The notes: generated by a model from the sequence alone, not told the origin. A stretch of 64,000 bases of DNA from Myxocyprinus asiaticus (GCF_019703515.2 NC_059368.1:36161831-36225830); one strand, 5' to 3'. Shown: positions 46,087 to 58,438, counted from the first letter of the stretch. Numbers and translations: made by a program.

Positions 46087-46699
46087 TTAAAGGAATAAGT
46101 CACCCAGAAATATTTCTCATTATTTACTCACCCTCATGCCATTGCCATCCCAGATGTGTATGACTTTCTTTCATCTGCAGAACACAAATTAAGAAGAATA
46201 TAGAAGAATTTAAAAGACTCCATAGGTTAAATTAATATATTTTGAATATTTATTCAATTTTCTCAACATTTAAGTCCTTTTTTACTATAAATCTCCACCT
46301 TTGACCAGCCCTGACCAGTAGGCGGCGATATGCACGAAAAATGCAAATTTCCAAAAAACAAAAGAAGAATGTGGAAGTGAAAGTGGAGATTTATAGTAAA
46401 AAATTACTTAAATACTGATCTGTTTCTCACCCACACCTATCATATCGCTTCAGGAGAAATGGATTTAACCAGTCACAATCTCAAATCATATGGTTTAATT
46501 TTATGCTGACTTTTATGTGCTTTTTGGAGCTTCAAAATGTTGGCACCCATTCACTTGCATTGTATGGACCTACAGAGCTGAAATATTCTTCTAAAAAGCT
46601 TTGTGTTCAGCAGATGAAAGAAAGTCATACACATCTGGGATGGCATGAAGGTGAGAAAATTATGATAGAACTTTCCTTTCTGGTGAACTATCCCTTTCA
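46087..46699. mobile_element. Angel-like foldback MITE, copy 5
   Basis: Full-length but more diverged copy. It begins TTAAAGGAATAAGTCACCCA and ends GGTGAACTATCCCTTTCA. The mirrored halves meet at about 46380, where GTGGAAGTGAAAGTGGAGAT marks the loop side. Confidence 0.8.
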
Positions 46700-47516
46700 T
46701 AATTATTATATTTATTTAGTGTAAATGCAAAGTAGAAGCATTATCTCTAGTGGATTCCTAGTGGACTTGGACCCCACTCTATATACTTCTAACGATTAGT
46801 AATTGGTAATATAGGGTATGTTGTCATTTTTTAAGGGCTGATGTAATGTTTCCACTACCAAGAAAACAGATTGGCTCAGACGTGTTTACAGTATGAGCTT
46901 GCGGCTCTACAGTGGACTGGAGGACAGCAGATGGAAAGGGTTTAATCCAAGCAGATGTCTCAGCTTAGCTACAGCAGTAAAGCCATGACATAGATGAGGC
47001 CAGTCACTCAGTTTGGGTCCCTTAATAAGTCAAACACAATCACACAGCTTGCAGGAGGTTTATTACTGTCTTTATTAAAGGAGTAAATTGCTAATTTTTT
47101 AAGGTTTCTGTTTGATGCTAATGTAATGTGTTGATTTTCATTTTAAGTAATTTTTCAAAACCGTCATAATTCACTCACCCTCATGTCTTTCCAAACCCAT
47201 GACATGGCACCATCCAGTGGTTGCTCAGGAAAACTGTGGATACAATAAAAGTAAATGGGGACCTAGGAAATTCATGTCACAATTCACCATTCACTTTTTT
47301 TATTTATTTATTTTTCTTGTAAGGATTGTAATTTGTAATCCCTCTCTCACATTCTGATTGACTCAGTGATTGACAGTTTTATCTCTATCTATAATTGTTT
47401 TGTTAATCTTTACATCATCATTTATTCATAGACACATAATATTATTAATAGTTACCCTTCCTTCCTACCACAGTCTACTAATTATTGTAATGCAAATCAG
47501 GATCCCACCTCTATTG

Positions 47517-47545
47517 TGAAAGAAAGAAAGAAAGAAAGAAAGAGA
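47517..47545 (+). repeat. (GAAA)n microsatellite
   Basis: About six tandem GAAA units. Simple sequence with no other feature. Confidence 0.9.
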
Positions 47546-47711
47546 AAAGTGATTTTCCATCTTCCTATCACTAGAGGGGGACATTTACCACAATTACACA
47601 GTTACAGCAATTACAGGCTGCTTGTTGTGGCTCTGGTACTGGTTGTTTTGAAGTTGTGGTTGAGAGAAAGTATGAAGAATCAAGCTAGGATCAAAGGAAA
47701 ACGAGCTGGGT

Positions 47712-47978
47712 TTAAAGCGATAGTTCACCCCAAAAAATAAAAATTCTCATAATTTTCTCACCATCATGCCATCCCAGATGTGTATGACTTTCTTTCTTCT
47801 GCTGAACAAAAACGAAGATTTTTTGAAAAATATTTCAGCTCTGTAGGTCCATACAATACAAGTGAATAGTGACCAGAACATTAAAGCTCCAAAAAGCAAA
47901 TAAACGCATCATACATGTAATCCATATGACTCCAGTGGTTAAATCCATGCGTTAAGAAGCTATATGATAGGTGTGGGT
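47712..47978 (+). mobile_element. Angel-like foldback MITE, copy 6, left arm only
   Basis: The outer arm runs from TTAAAGCGATAGTTCACCCC to AGGTGTGGGT and then stops abruptly, where a hAT-like element begins at 47979. The missing right arm was not found downstream, so the copy was either deleted or truncated after the insertion. Confidence 0.75.
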
Positions 47979-50283
47979 AGGCGCGTAGATAGCCCTGAGC
48001 TTCCGGGGCTGTAGTGCTGAATAGTTTTTCTCTAGTGCCCAACAGTTCCTCCCTCATTCCCGTAGCATGCATCTATTTTCCCTGTGGTTGCAAGATGCTG
48101 TAGCATTGCCCGTCCCCGCTTTAACACGAGCAGAAAGTTGCCGCGCGGACTCAGTTGCTGTGTTCACAATAGCATACAACCATAGGGTAAGATGAGGTAA
48201 GACCAGGGGGTCAGGAATTGGCTGGTTAGCAGGTCCCTGTTTGCACCTGCTGGTAGATGCTGGAACTACACCACCTGATGGCAAAAAGCATGTTTCTCCA
48301 TAGACAGCCATTCAATGTTTTATGACGAAATAAAAACAATTTCCATGAACCATTTAAATTTAAATTATTTAATTTCATTATAGCACATCGTCATCCGGTG
48401 GCGGATTGTTTTTGAAGGGCTCTTAAAAGCGTGAAATTGATTTATATTTTTCCCTATCTATTCCCATTGACGAGTGATCAGTCACATGACACCCGATCCT
48501 GGAACTGAGCACACATGAGCAAAGATGGCAGCCTCCATTTCGCTAACTTTCTGGGAATCCTGCGCTAGCTGAGCACAGTCATAGAGATGAATGGGGATGC
48601 TAATGGATTGTTCTCTCCAGGTATTTTATAGCTCCAAGGGTAAGATGTCCCCCTTAAGAACAGTGTTCATTTACTTTTAAACTGTAACATATATAAACTT
48701 TTAGCATGTACAGGATGATGATGCATCATCCAACATATTACCAAGGGAAATAAATAGAAACATTTGCTAATTTTGTTGTCATAGCACAAAATTAAAAAGA
48801 ATGAAAAGGGGCCATCTTACCCCACTAATGGGGCGTCAAATGGGGCGTATCTCACTCCCAAGGTGTCAAAGACTGATGCTTGTGCAAGAGCCCAGCGCAT
48901 CAATCTACAGATGGTAAAAGCGCCCTCTGACATCAGTTTTACGACGCATCCAGAAAGTGCGTTCTTTTCACATCCTGCACTGCTGAAGCGACCTGTTTCA
49001 TTCCGGGTGTGTTCTGAGTCTTACAATCATTTTATGTGAAGAACAAACCTAAATGTATGTTTTTAGTCACTGATCATGGTCACCTGGCGTCCACTGTTAC
49101 ATATACTGCACAAGTTTCGTTACATCACATTCAGAAATTGCCGCCTCAAGCGTAATGACACAGGTTTGATGTCAGAGACTTAGAATATGCCAATGGCTCT
49201 CATGCGTCTTGTGACTGTTTACAACGACCTCATGTTCGGATGTACATGTATTTTTTGACACGTGCCGGTGGAATCAGGGTGACACAGGATCAAGATGCCT
49301 TCACGGTGGGAGAATATTTGTACCGATTAAAACCTTCAGTTTCACTCTGCTACTCACACAATGCCATCATATGGTTTGGAATATTATTATAATGATCGTG
49401 ACTGTACTTTATCTGCTTGTTACATCTTTTCTTTTGTTGAGAACTGGTTAAATGTGCAGTTGGGTGCTTAAAAATATCTATAAATAGTGTAATGTACATC
49501 AAATTATGTATATCAAAGTGTCTCTTTCATGTTTTATATTGTTGATTATCGGTTAGGTTTAGAAACGGGGTTGGGTTAGGGGATGTAAAATATTATATAT
49601 GATTGTATAATGGAATATCACACTAATATATTTATAAGTATTATAAAACATTGAGGTTAAGCACACAAAATAATATTCAAAGATTGATAACTGACAACAA
49701 AATTTCCTCGTTGAAAACAATGGGGTTTCTCACCGCATCAAAGAAAGGACGCCAGGGGGCACCTTTGGTGTCATCATGCAGACAGGGACGGCTTCTGCAC
49801 AATCGTCAAAATTGGACGCATAGGGAATGAGAACGGGTTGGATTAAGAGAAGCACAGACATTCAATATAGGTGCTGAAGATTAGATTTAGTGCCATCTAT
49901 GGTCAAGAGAAAAAGTTAAGGTGGGGGCGGTCATCTTACCCCGGTGGGCATCTTACCCTACTAATCTTATTGTTTCTGCTATATACAGATACGGCCGAAA
50001 TATTAAGAGATGTATGCTAGTATGCTATTCCAAGCGGCGAAAGAGACACTGCGGCGCGCACCCATCGCTCTCGCGTTTTTGAATGAGAGACTGAAAGCGG
50101 AGTGTATTGGAGAAAAAAGGCGATTAGAAATGGATATCCAACTGTTTTGTGTTAAAAAACACACACCACACAACTTGTCAGATGAGAAAAAGCAGTAAAA
50201 ACCTCCTCATGGTTCAGGCAGCCCCAGCCAGAAGACTCATCTGACAGGTAGACTGTTAACGTGTTGTTCCAGTGCAGCTTTAG
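47979..50283 (+). mobile_element. hAT-like element, GCGTAGATAGCCC family, interrupted copy
   Basis: AGGCGCGTAGATAGCCCTGA starts the second copy of the family seen at 8154. The first part (47979-48184) and the second (49959-50283: TGTTTCTGCTATATACAGAT to GATGAGAAAAAGCAGTAAAA) are collinear with 8154-8660. A 1.77 kb element separates them. The copy itself lies inside an Angel-like arm. The right end is lost; after about 50283 unrelated repeat sequence follows. Confidence 0.7.
48185..49958. mobile_element. TA-targeting element with GGGTAAGATG ends, superfamily unknown
   Basis: The ends GGGTAAGATG (48185-48194) and CATCTTACCC (49949-49958) are exact inverted repeats flanked by TA on both sides (48183-48184, 49959-49960). 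The uninterrupted paralogue near 8361 reads GCATACTACTCTTA with a single TA at this place, so the borders and the TA duplication are confirmed by an empty site. The same 10-mer recurs inside at 48638-48647 (direct), 48813-48822 (inverted) and 49932-49941 (inverted), like binding sites for a transposase. No coding region was found, so it is non-autonomous. Tc1/mariner, pogo and ISL2EU all make two-base duplications; I cannot choose. Confidence 0.75.
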
Positions 50284-50400
50284 CAGGGCTCAACGCTAAC
50301 GATTTTTTCTACTGGCAAAATCGGGCCAGTGCTTCAGATTTTTACTTGCCCTGCCAAAACTGTCACTGGCCCCAACACAAAAATGAAAAAGGGCTGATTT
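50284..50400 (+). mobile_element. hAT-type terminal fragment
   Basis: CAGGGCTCAACGCTAACGAT then CTACTGGCAAAATCGGGCC has the form of a hAT terminus. Part of it (CAGATTTTTACTTGCCCTGC) also appears reversed at about 1650-1690 (GGCAAGTAAAATCTGAA), so it belongs to a repeat family. The other end was not found. Confidence 0.4.
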
Positions 50401-51585
50401 TACCATCATGGCTTTAAAATAATGTGTCTGAAGCAAAATATTTTTTGTATATATTAGGTTTTTAAGACAATTTCCCCCAAAATTGTATCACATTTATCAT
50501 TTGCAAGATATGATTTATGCCTTATGTAACCCCATATAAGTGCTTTACAGATATAAATTCATAAATACATCATATTAACCTCCTGCCATTTACACATGTG
50601 TTTTTAAGTGAAGAGTTCTGTGAAGCAAAGGGTGGGTTTTCGGTCACCCGTTTAGTCATGCTGTCAACTTTTGGGACATATCTATTGTTTTCACAAGCAG
50701 GATCAAAGATTTAGTCACTGGGTTAAAGATTTGATTATTGGCTGAATATAATAAAACATATGAATTCATGAGAGGAGACCTTGCTACTACAGTAAGTTGT
50801 GATGTGAAATATACAGTAGGTGGATATCAGTAATCTATGGATTAAGAGTATGGCTATAAACATAAAATTAGACAACCCAAACAAGACCAAGACTGACTGA
50901 TAGACAAAGCACAGAAAGAAAGTACCTGTAGGCTACAGAAATGAGAAATGTAACAGGTGTGTTATGAGGATGACTGTTTTAAATCGTCATCTTCAGAATA
51001 CAGCTGAACAGCTCTGAAAATAACAATAGCCATAGTGATCTTGCTTTTTTTCATATCAAACGCCATTATCATGTCGAATTAATGATTACGTTTTGAAGCA
51101 TTACTTCATTAAATGTATTCTTACGTTTTGGATACTGAGCAGCGCATGATTTCCAGCCATGTGTATAACCAGGGTTTAACATCGTTTATTAGGTTTCATC
51201 CAGCGCTTCATCTCTAAAGGCGGAATAATGAAAGAACATTTTTTTTTTTTACTGTGGGAACAATACCCAGAGAGAGATGAGAGAGACCACGGAGAGAAAT
51301 GGAAAGTCCAACAGAAATTAACTGTTGATTTCTTGTGTTCCAATGTGTGGATTACTAATTTTCACCAACATGCTAAGTCGAAAAAATTTGGGAATTTCAC
51401 GCACTGTGAGTAATGTGCTTGGATACTTAAAATGTTGCGCAGGACGTGCACTCCCTCTGCGAAATTCTTGAAGTGGGGTTTTTTTCCCCTGCTATTTTCT
51501 ACACATTGGTAATTGCTGCTGCTAAGACACTTGGAAACGAGGGAGGACAGTTCTAGGAGAGCGCGCTCTTGTGCGCTCATGCGAC

Positions 51586-52445
51586 TGTGGGCGAATTCCA
51601 AACGGCATTTTTGCACCTTTGAAGTACACTGCGGGAAGGGGACACCACGCGAAGGGGTGTTCCAAACGAAAGTAGGCAACTCAAGCCCTCCGCGAAGGGC
51701 CCTTCCACAAGGCCGTTAGCGAAGGGTACATGTGATGGTCACTTCGAGGAAGTAGTTTAACCGTTTATGATCACATGACCCTGGGAGGCGTGCAAGGCCG
51801 TAGATTTGGCTTGAACATTGGGGGGGTTACAGTGTGATTTACGTTTCCATTGACAATGGTATAAATATTGGGGGGGTTGTACTTGCTTGTTTTTATTATT
51901 GGGGGGGGTTACCTCCCCCCACCATCCCCCCTGGAATCTACGCCCCTGGTGGCGTGTCCTTGGGATATATTTTAAAGCAAGGTTGTTGATCAGAACATAT
52001 TACATGTTCAAATGCTCAGGCAAGCGCTATAGCCCTTTTATAAAAGATACTTCTCCTCTTCTGCAGTTTACATTCGTCCTCATACATAAGATATTTGACA
52101 ACCATAAGCAGAGAGATACTCTAAAAACAGGGCCCATTTTTTTACTGTAGGCTAGTCTAAACCCTGTGGTTTATTATTATTTATTTATCATTAAGACCTG
52201 TCGTGCACCAAATAACTTTCGGCGGGAAATGTCATTCATGTACTTTTATACATTTATGTACAGATATATTACTATATATTACTACTATTACTATTACTAT
52301 TTCTATATTACTACAGTGGAAGTGACGTATGTCTTTCATTACTCCCTTCATCAAGGGTGTTCCAAATGGCCATACATGAGACGCGAGTGCCCTGCTCCCT
52401 CCAGAGTTCCCACTTCAAGGGCTCAGCCCTTCGGAAGGAGTAGGG
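51586..52445. repeat. GTTCCAAA-repeat element hosting a MITE
   Basis: A GC-richer stretch in which GAATTCCAAACGGCATTT (51592), GGTGTTCCAAACGAAAGT (51656) and GGTGTTCCAAATGGCCAT (52356) recur with AAGGGC-rich blocks. It reads like two related ends of one old element around the 51793 MITE. Boundaries are not established. Confidence 0.35.
51793..51948. mobile_element. hAT-like MITE, 156 bases
   Basis: The ends are CAAGGCCGTAGAT (left) and, reversed, CAGGGGCGTAGAT (right). The eight flanking bases GAGGCGTG (51785-51792) and GTGGCGTG (51949-51956) match at seven of eight, as for hAT insertions. The interior is G/C-run rich (three runs of seven or more G). It has no coding capacity. Confidence 0.75.
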
Positions 52446-52665
52446 CATAGGGATGCTCACTCAGTGGTAAGCACTGTCGCCTCACAGCAAGAAGGTCCTG
52501 GGTTTGGAGACTCTAAATTGCCCCATAGGTGTGAGTGAGAGTCTTCCAGCCACTGGGGGTTGCGTCAGGAAGGGCATCCGGCGTAAAACCTGTGCCAAGT
52601 CAAATATGCGGATCACGAATGGTCCGCTGTGGTGACCCTTAACAGGAGCAGCCGAAAGAAGAAAA
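52445..52665 (+). mobile_element. tRNA-type SINE fragment
   Basis: CACTCAGTGGTAAGCACTGT then CGCCTCACAGCAAGAAGG resembles the tRNA-like head of fish SINEs, with an A-box-like CTCAGTGGTAAGC and a degenerate B-box (GGGTTTGGAGACT). The body GGGTTGCGTCAGGAAGGGCA then TCCGGCGTAAAACCTGTGCC is a widespread RTE/SINE-related block. It ends in an A/G-rich GAAGAAAAAGAAG tail. Confidence 0.6.
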
Positions 52666-54741
52666 AGAAGAGATGTCTACTCAAGACACTCATTCTAGAG
52701 AAAAAGTCATTTGTTTTGTTTAAGTTTGAATTTTAAGCAAGTATTTGTATTGAAAATTTGAGAATTTGTTCTATATGTAAAAAAGGAAGAAAGTAATATG
52801 TTGTTGAGTAATTCAAGTAAAACTGCTGAAGCTCCTAATGATTTCCTTATTCTGTACTGCAAACCATTGATGATAAAACTGAACCACAGACAAATTTCAG
52901 TCCAGATGCATAAGTGGAATTTCCCAAAAAGAGGAACACAGACAGGGAGAGTCATGTCACATGTTCAGTGTGATGATGATTCAGACTTGTGAAGTTCCTG
53001 AATCAAATAGCAAAGACATTGTGATGAAATATGTACATGTCACACAAATTAATTAGTGTTGACATAGCTCCAGAAGTGATTGTGAACCCCCACCTCCCTT
53101 CCTCCTGTGAGGTTTTGACGGAAATGTTAGAGAAAGAGAGAAAATGAATTTATTTTCTCATTTATAAGCTTGAAATTCTTACCAGGTTTCAATGCCGTAT
53201 TAATACAACATATTCATATTCTTGTAACCATTTCCATTAATATTATATTTACAGCAGGGTTTTTTAGGATTATGCCATTTACAAATGCATACTGTATAAT
53301 TTATTAATGTTCAAATAAATTTGGATGATAATTGAGGGTAATATTTCCAATAGTCAAATAAATAAATATAAAACCTTGCATGAGAGATAGGAAGTGTGAA
53401 TGCAGATCATGTGAGCAGTTTGTGCCTGTGATTGAGGGGGTTCCCAGCATTTGCTGACATAAGTTTTTTCACTGGCCTTTGCTCAAGGACCAGTTTCATC
53501 TACAAACTGAGCCATTTATGATCCTGAATGGAGCATTTGAGCTTTACCACATTGATCGTTAATAATGGGGAGTGATTAGGCATACACTGAGTAAACGATA
53601 ATATACGGTAAGGAACTGTAAAGGTACTCATAATGAATCTATAGGTCCACTATATTCACTGTTGGGTTTTAAAGTGTTTTAGATTAGATTAAATGTTTCC
53701 TTGACAAATGTAGAACCTAGTGTTACTCAATATGGACCAATAGAGTTCTGATGAAGTGAAAACGAATCCATTCAATCCATTCCACCCTTCCTATTAAAAA
53801 CTCTAGCTTTTGCAATTCTGACTCATTAAAACTGACTAAACTGGAAGAAAGAACTTGTGACTTCTAAAAGCTTCAGGGCTTTCTCATCTCAGATAATTTT
53901 GTTGCATAACTCTTGAGAAGAAATTCATAGATAAAATGCCTTTCACTTTATGCCTACAGCTTTATCAGTGAAATTGGGTTTGTGGCGTTTTTTATGGCCA
54001 ATGCAACACTATGCTGAGGCTGGCACTCCACGGGAGTTTGTCCTTATTTAAAGATCCCCATGTTCAATTCAGCAGTTTTAGAGGGATTGTTTTCTGTTTT
54101 GGCCACATGTAGTATGTAGATGTGCAATGTCTTACCTAAGCAAGTGTGTGGCCTTATAATAGTTTTCAATTTTTAATTTTTAAATACATTTTTAATTTGC
54201 TGTGTAATAAATATGCTTAAAAGCATTACCTTTCTTTGGGACATTCAGTGTTACTGCTATCAAGTGGCATGTTATTTTTTTTACATTTAATAAAGGCAGG
54301 TTGTAAAGGTAATCATATGCTATGTATTAAAATCATTTTTATTTTATTTTAGTTATTTTTGGTGTTATAAAAATATATTATAATTTATTTTCCTAATTTT
54401 CCTAATTAAAGCTGATGTGTGTAACTTTTTCGATAAAAAAAAAAAAAAAAAAAGATATTTCTCATTTCCCAGCTTAATATTCAGAGACAACTGTAAGTAA
54501 AGCAATTGCAGGTTGATTTCCTTGAAAACTGTAAACAGTGAGTCTCTGTGGTTTGTTTTGAGCAACTGGTCCAGCCTGACACAGCAATCTGGGGCTAACT
54601 GTTTATTTGATCAATGGCAGATTGGGGAAGTAGTCGGGAAAGCTATTCGAAAACAATGTTTATTTTTGCAATTCCATTTGGTGGCACAATTCCAAGCCCT
54701 TCCCTAGTGCCTGTTCTGAGCTGATGCCAAAGACAGCAAAT
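52666..54741. other. Intergenic, nothing recognised
   Basis: AT-rich sequence with a poly-A run at 54436-54453. No frame, terminal repeat or conserved block was found. Confidence 0.5.
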
Positions 54742-54756
54742 GGGGGGGGGGGGGGG
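54742..54756 (+). repeat. Poly-G run of 15
   Basis: An uninterrupted G15 in otherwise balanced sequence. Runs of this length can form G-quadruplexes and are prone to length errors. Confidence 0.9.
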
Positions 54757-54806
54757 AGATAAGCAAATTTCACACTCGAATGGGACGCAGCATAAATGCT
54801 CTAGTT

Positions 54807-55171
54807 CAGGGGTCAGCAACCTTTGGCACATGTTCCAGCATTGGCACACGGAGGGGTAATTACAGCGAGAGAGGAGTAGACTATTCTATTTATATAAATT
54901 CTGCACCTGCATTCCAATCTACATCATGATGTAATCCTTCCTCATGATCACGCAGCGTGTTTTCATGAGCTGAATGGGAGGCTAAACAAAAAGTTAAAAT
55001 GTAACGAGACTTCAATATACCCAACAGATTCATGCACTTCACTTTCGGTTAATCGCGCGAGTAAACGCGCCCATTTTGCTTTGGTCAGGCTGCGCGGATG
55101 ATGTCGTCGGCACAGCCATTGACCAGAAAAATACAAAATGGCACTCCATGTCAAAAAGTTGCCGACTCCTG
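54807..55171. mobile_element. hAT-like MITE with perfect 8-base target duplication
   Basis: The left end CAGGGGTCAGCAACCTTT and the reverse complement of the right end CAGGAGTCGGCAACTTTT match at 14-15 of 18. The flanks are identical: CTCTAGTT at 54799-54806 and at 55172-55179. It is 365 bases with no coding capacity. The CAGGGGTCRGCAACCTTT terminus is a common hAT-group end. The intact duplication makes the boundaries certain. Confidence 0.85.
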
Positions 55172-55189
55172 CTCTAGTTTGATTTAGTT

Positions 55190-55320
55190 TTAAATCAACC
55201 CTACTCTAAACCTTAAACCTAAACCTAACCAATGTCATAAAAAGCAAACGTGAGATTAAAAACACAATTGCTGAAGCAACCACGTCATTTTGTGGTGTTT
55301 CTATGACACTTTCAGCTGCT
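55190..55320 (+). repeat. Unnamed interspersed repeat, copy B
   Basis: Second copy of the 7060 repeat, with the same ACCTAAACCTAACC and GCTGAAGCAACCACGTCATT blocks in the same order and orientation. The degenerate CCTAAA units look telomere-like but are too few and irregular to call an interstitial telomere. Confidence 0.65.
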
Positions 55321-56515
55321 GTTTGGACGCTTGCTTTGGGGAATTCGTACCCCAGGCCTTTGCATCGCAAGTGCAATGCCACCCTACAATTCGAACAAGC
55401 CTGAAAAAACATTTATGTATTTATTCATTTATCATTTATTCATGTAGTTGGTTATGTAATGCAAACGTTGAAATTATCACCTTACAAGTGTAGCGCTTTA
55501 GTAAAAGTGCATAAGTTCAAATTAATTCATACATTTCTTGACAAAAAATTATTTTGTCAGAATACGCAGCTCCTTTTGTATTGCTATCTGGTGTGGGGTA
55601 ACTGCCTGTACTAACTTTGATCCCTGAGTGGAGCAGTAACTTTGGGTGATCTGCTTTGGTTTGCCAACATGCGGCTTTACTCTCAGGATCTGCTTCCAAG
55701 CATTTGTCTCTCCAGACTCACCCATGTTTATTTTGTTTGTGTGAAAGCTGATCGCTATGAACTCCTTGGACCTACTGTGATATGACTCTGTAATCTTAAT
55801 CTGTGTCTCTCATATCAACTGTGAGAGGAATGTGTGAGATTGGGTGAGGTTCTATCCCTAAATCTCCTGTTCACTGTGATGCATTTACATATAATGAATA
55901 TCAAGGCACTACTTGAATAATCTAATAATTGGTCTTGAAAGTTAGGACACATCAATTCATTTTTTATTATGACTATTTTTCTAAATATATCAGTAAAATC
56001 CAAAAAATTAAATAGCACAAATGGAAGAATGAGAATTACGTAGTGACCAAAAAATTACACAAATTAAAACAATCTTATATTTTATCTTTTTCAAAGTAGC
56101 CAGCCTTTAGATTACAGCTCTGCAAGCTGTGGGCACTCTCTAAAACAACTTTGTGAGGTATCTCGGGATACTTTTTACAACAGCACTGAAGGAGTTCCCA
56201 TATATACTGGACACTTGTTACCTTCACTATTCAATCCAACTAATAAAAAAATATCAGTTTACACTTCGAGCTAGGGATTAGAGGAATTCCTCAATTGTGT
56301 TACATAATTAGATCTGAAAACTGATGTTCTGGCATGTTATGTCACATGAAGGTCTTCAGCACATTGTACTTGTTAACCTCAGTGTGTGATCAAAGTCTGC
56401 GGATGACTGAGGTTAACAGTAGGCTGTGAAGTCTAATCTCTTTATTATTACTCTCCTCTGATCTCACCATCTATACCAGAGACCACTTGCAAATCTGTTC
56501 AAATTATTCTCTTTT
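55321..56515. other. Intergenic, nothing recognised
   Basis: No coding frame with splice support and no clear repeat end. The short frames here have no family resemblance. Confidence 0.5.
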
Positions 56516-56926
56516 TAGCAATATAATAGGTGTGGGTGAGAAACAGAACAATATTTTAGACCTTTTTTACTCTAAATCTCTACTTCAGCTTTCACTTTCA
56601 GATGTGAAAGTGAAAGTAAAAGTGGAGATTTAGAGTAAAAAAGGACTTTGAGCTGTTTCTCACCCACACCTATTAAATCGCTTCTGAAGATATGGATTTA
56701 ATCACTGGAGTCGTATGGATTACTGCTGTTTCCTTTATGTGATTTTTGGAGCTACAAAGTCCTGGCCACCATTCACTTGCATTGTATGGACCTATAGAGG
56801 TTAAATATTCTTCTAAAAATCTTCATTTGTGTTCAGCAGAAGAAAGAAAGTCTTACACATCTGGGATTGCATGAGGGTGAGTAAATGATGAGAGAATTTT
56901 CATTTTTGGGAGAATTATCCCTTTAA
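56516..56926. mobile_element. Angel-like foldback MITE, copy 7, left end missing
   Basis: It starts inside the left arm (AATATAATAGGTGTGGGTGA), passes the loop near 56600-56640 and contains the full right arm to ATTATCCCTTTAA at 56926. About 200 outer bases of the left arm are absent. Confidence 0.8.
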
Positions 56927-58438
56927 TATAAAGATTTGGGCAGATGGTGCTGGGCCATTATAAAGCAGGCATTTGCTAGACCCCCTCGGTTAAGACAGAT
57001 GTGTCATTGTGACATGGCTTTGATGTGGGCAGTGTGCTGCTGTGTGGGATTAATTATCAGGCTGCATATGGCTTTCATGACTCTAGCAGTGGAAAGACCT
57101 TTATCTCTCTCCTGTTCTTTTAAATGCTCTAGAGCTAGTTTCCATCATGACTCAAGGTTCTTCAATAACTGGCTGAATGGACACTTTGTCTGTCACTTTT
57201 CAATCACACTTCCTCAAAACAGAGTCTAGGCCCACAAACATACTGACAAATCCAGAGGTGATACATACTTTACTACAGGTGACAGATTTCTTCAACTGCA
57301 AACCTTAGACCTTTTCTACTATTTGCCGTTAACTAAAAAATGTACTACAAAATTTAATGTATTCTGCATTCTAACACAGATCATTTCTAGAAGGTATGGA
57401 CTACTTTGGGCCTCATTTTTCTCCTGTTGTTGTACCTAGAATCCTAACCTAAAAGCCCTTTTATTTAATCATTTTAATTAATTTGTATTATTAATTTACA
57501 GGCAGACTTTGCTGTATTTGCGTTCTCCCAAATCTGTGCTGTTTTTTTTTTAGGATTGTTCATGTTGCTGATTTCACTTCATGGCTCCCATTGTTTAGTG
57601 AAAATTGGAAAACCTCATTAAATATAATGTTTAAAAAACATTATTACAAAATTAAAGAATACTATGTATCTGTTCATTTCACAAGTTTTTCAAAGACATT
57701 AGATTGTTCAAAAAAGTCAGTAGCCCTCTGAAGCTCCATTGTGGTTCTGAAACTGCATTTTCTGCTGGAAAAAAGTGGAAGCTGAAATGTAATGCTAACA
57801 CATACAGCTCTTAAGAAAGAAAAAAAAAAACACTGACTTCCTCATAAAGGTTGTTATTGTTATTAAATGGTTTTCAGTGAAAAGTCACTATGGTCTATCC
57901 TTAAAGAGTGTTAAGCCAATCATCTTTCACCACTCAACTGTCCAATGAGAGCAGGTCATCTGGTAAATGGATCTCGCCTGAATGAGTAAATCATATGCAA
58001 GGAATGGGAAGGTTTTGGGGGCAGAGGACAAAGTAGGAATACAGTACTGGCAGTAACCAATGACAGAACTAATCTTACAGGCTGAAGTCATGGAAGTGTT
58101 AATATTGCTATACATTTACTAACATGAGCCATCATAGTGTCAATGAGTCATGGTGGATCTGACAGCCATTAAAGAGTTACAGGTTCTGTCAACAATATTT
58201 TATTCATAAAAGGGATGGTGTAGGAAGAGAACTCAAACGACAATTCATTCTGCATCATTAAAAGTCATTATATGCTATAATATTGTTTACCACTACATAA
58301 CTATCTACTATCACTATCACATCATTGGACTTGAGTCCAAGTAAAGTCTCAAGTCTAAGGTGGAGTCGAAGTCAACTCTCAATGGCAAATTTAGGTCAAG
58401 TATTTTGTCATCCTTCCAAGTTAAGTCTCAGATCTACA
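56927..58438. other. Intergenic, nothing recognised
   Basis: A 97-codon frame at 56936-57229 (MGRWCWAIIKQAFARPPRLR in part) has no recognisable domain and no conserved context. Otherwise plain AT-rich sequence. Confidence 0.45.

Noticed and set aside
54742..54756. Poly-G run as a functional element
   Set aside because: An isolated homopolymer with no flanking structure; it may even be affected by sequencing error in length.
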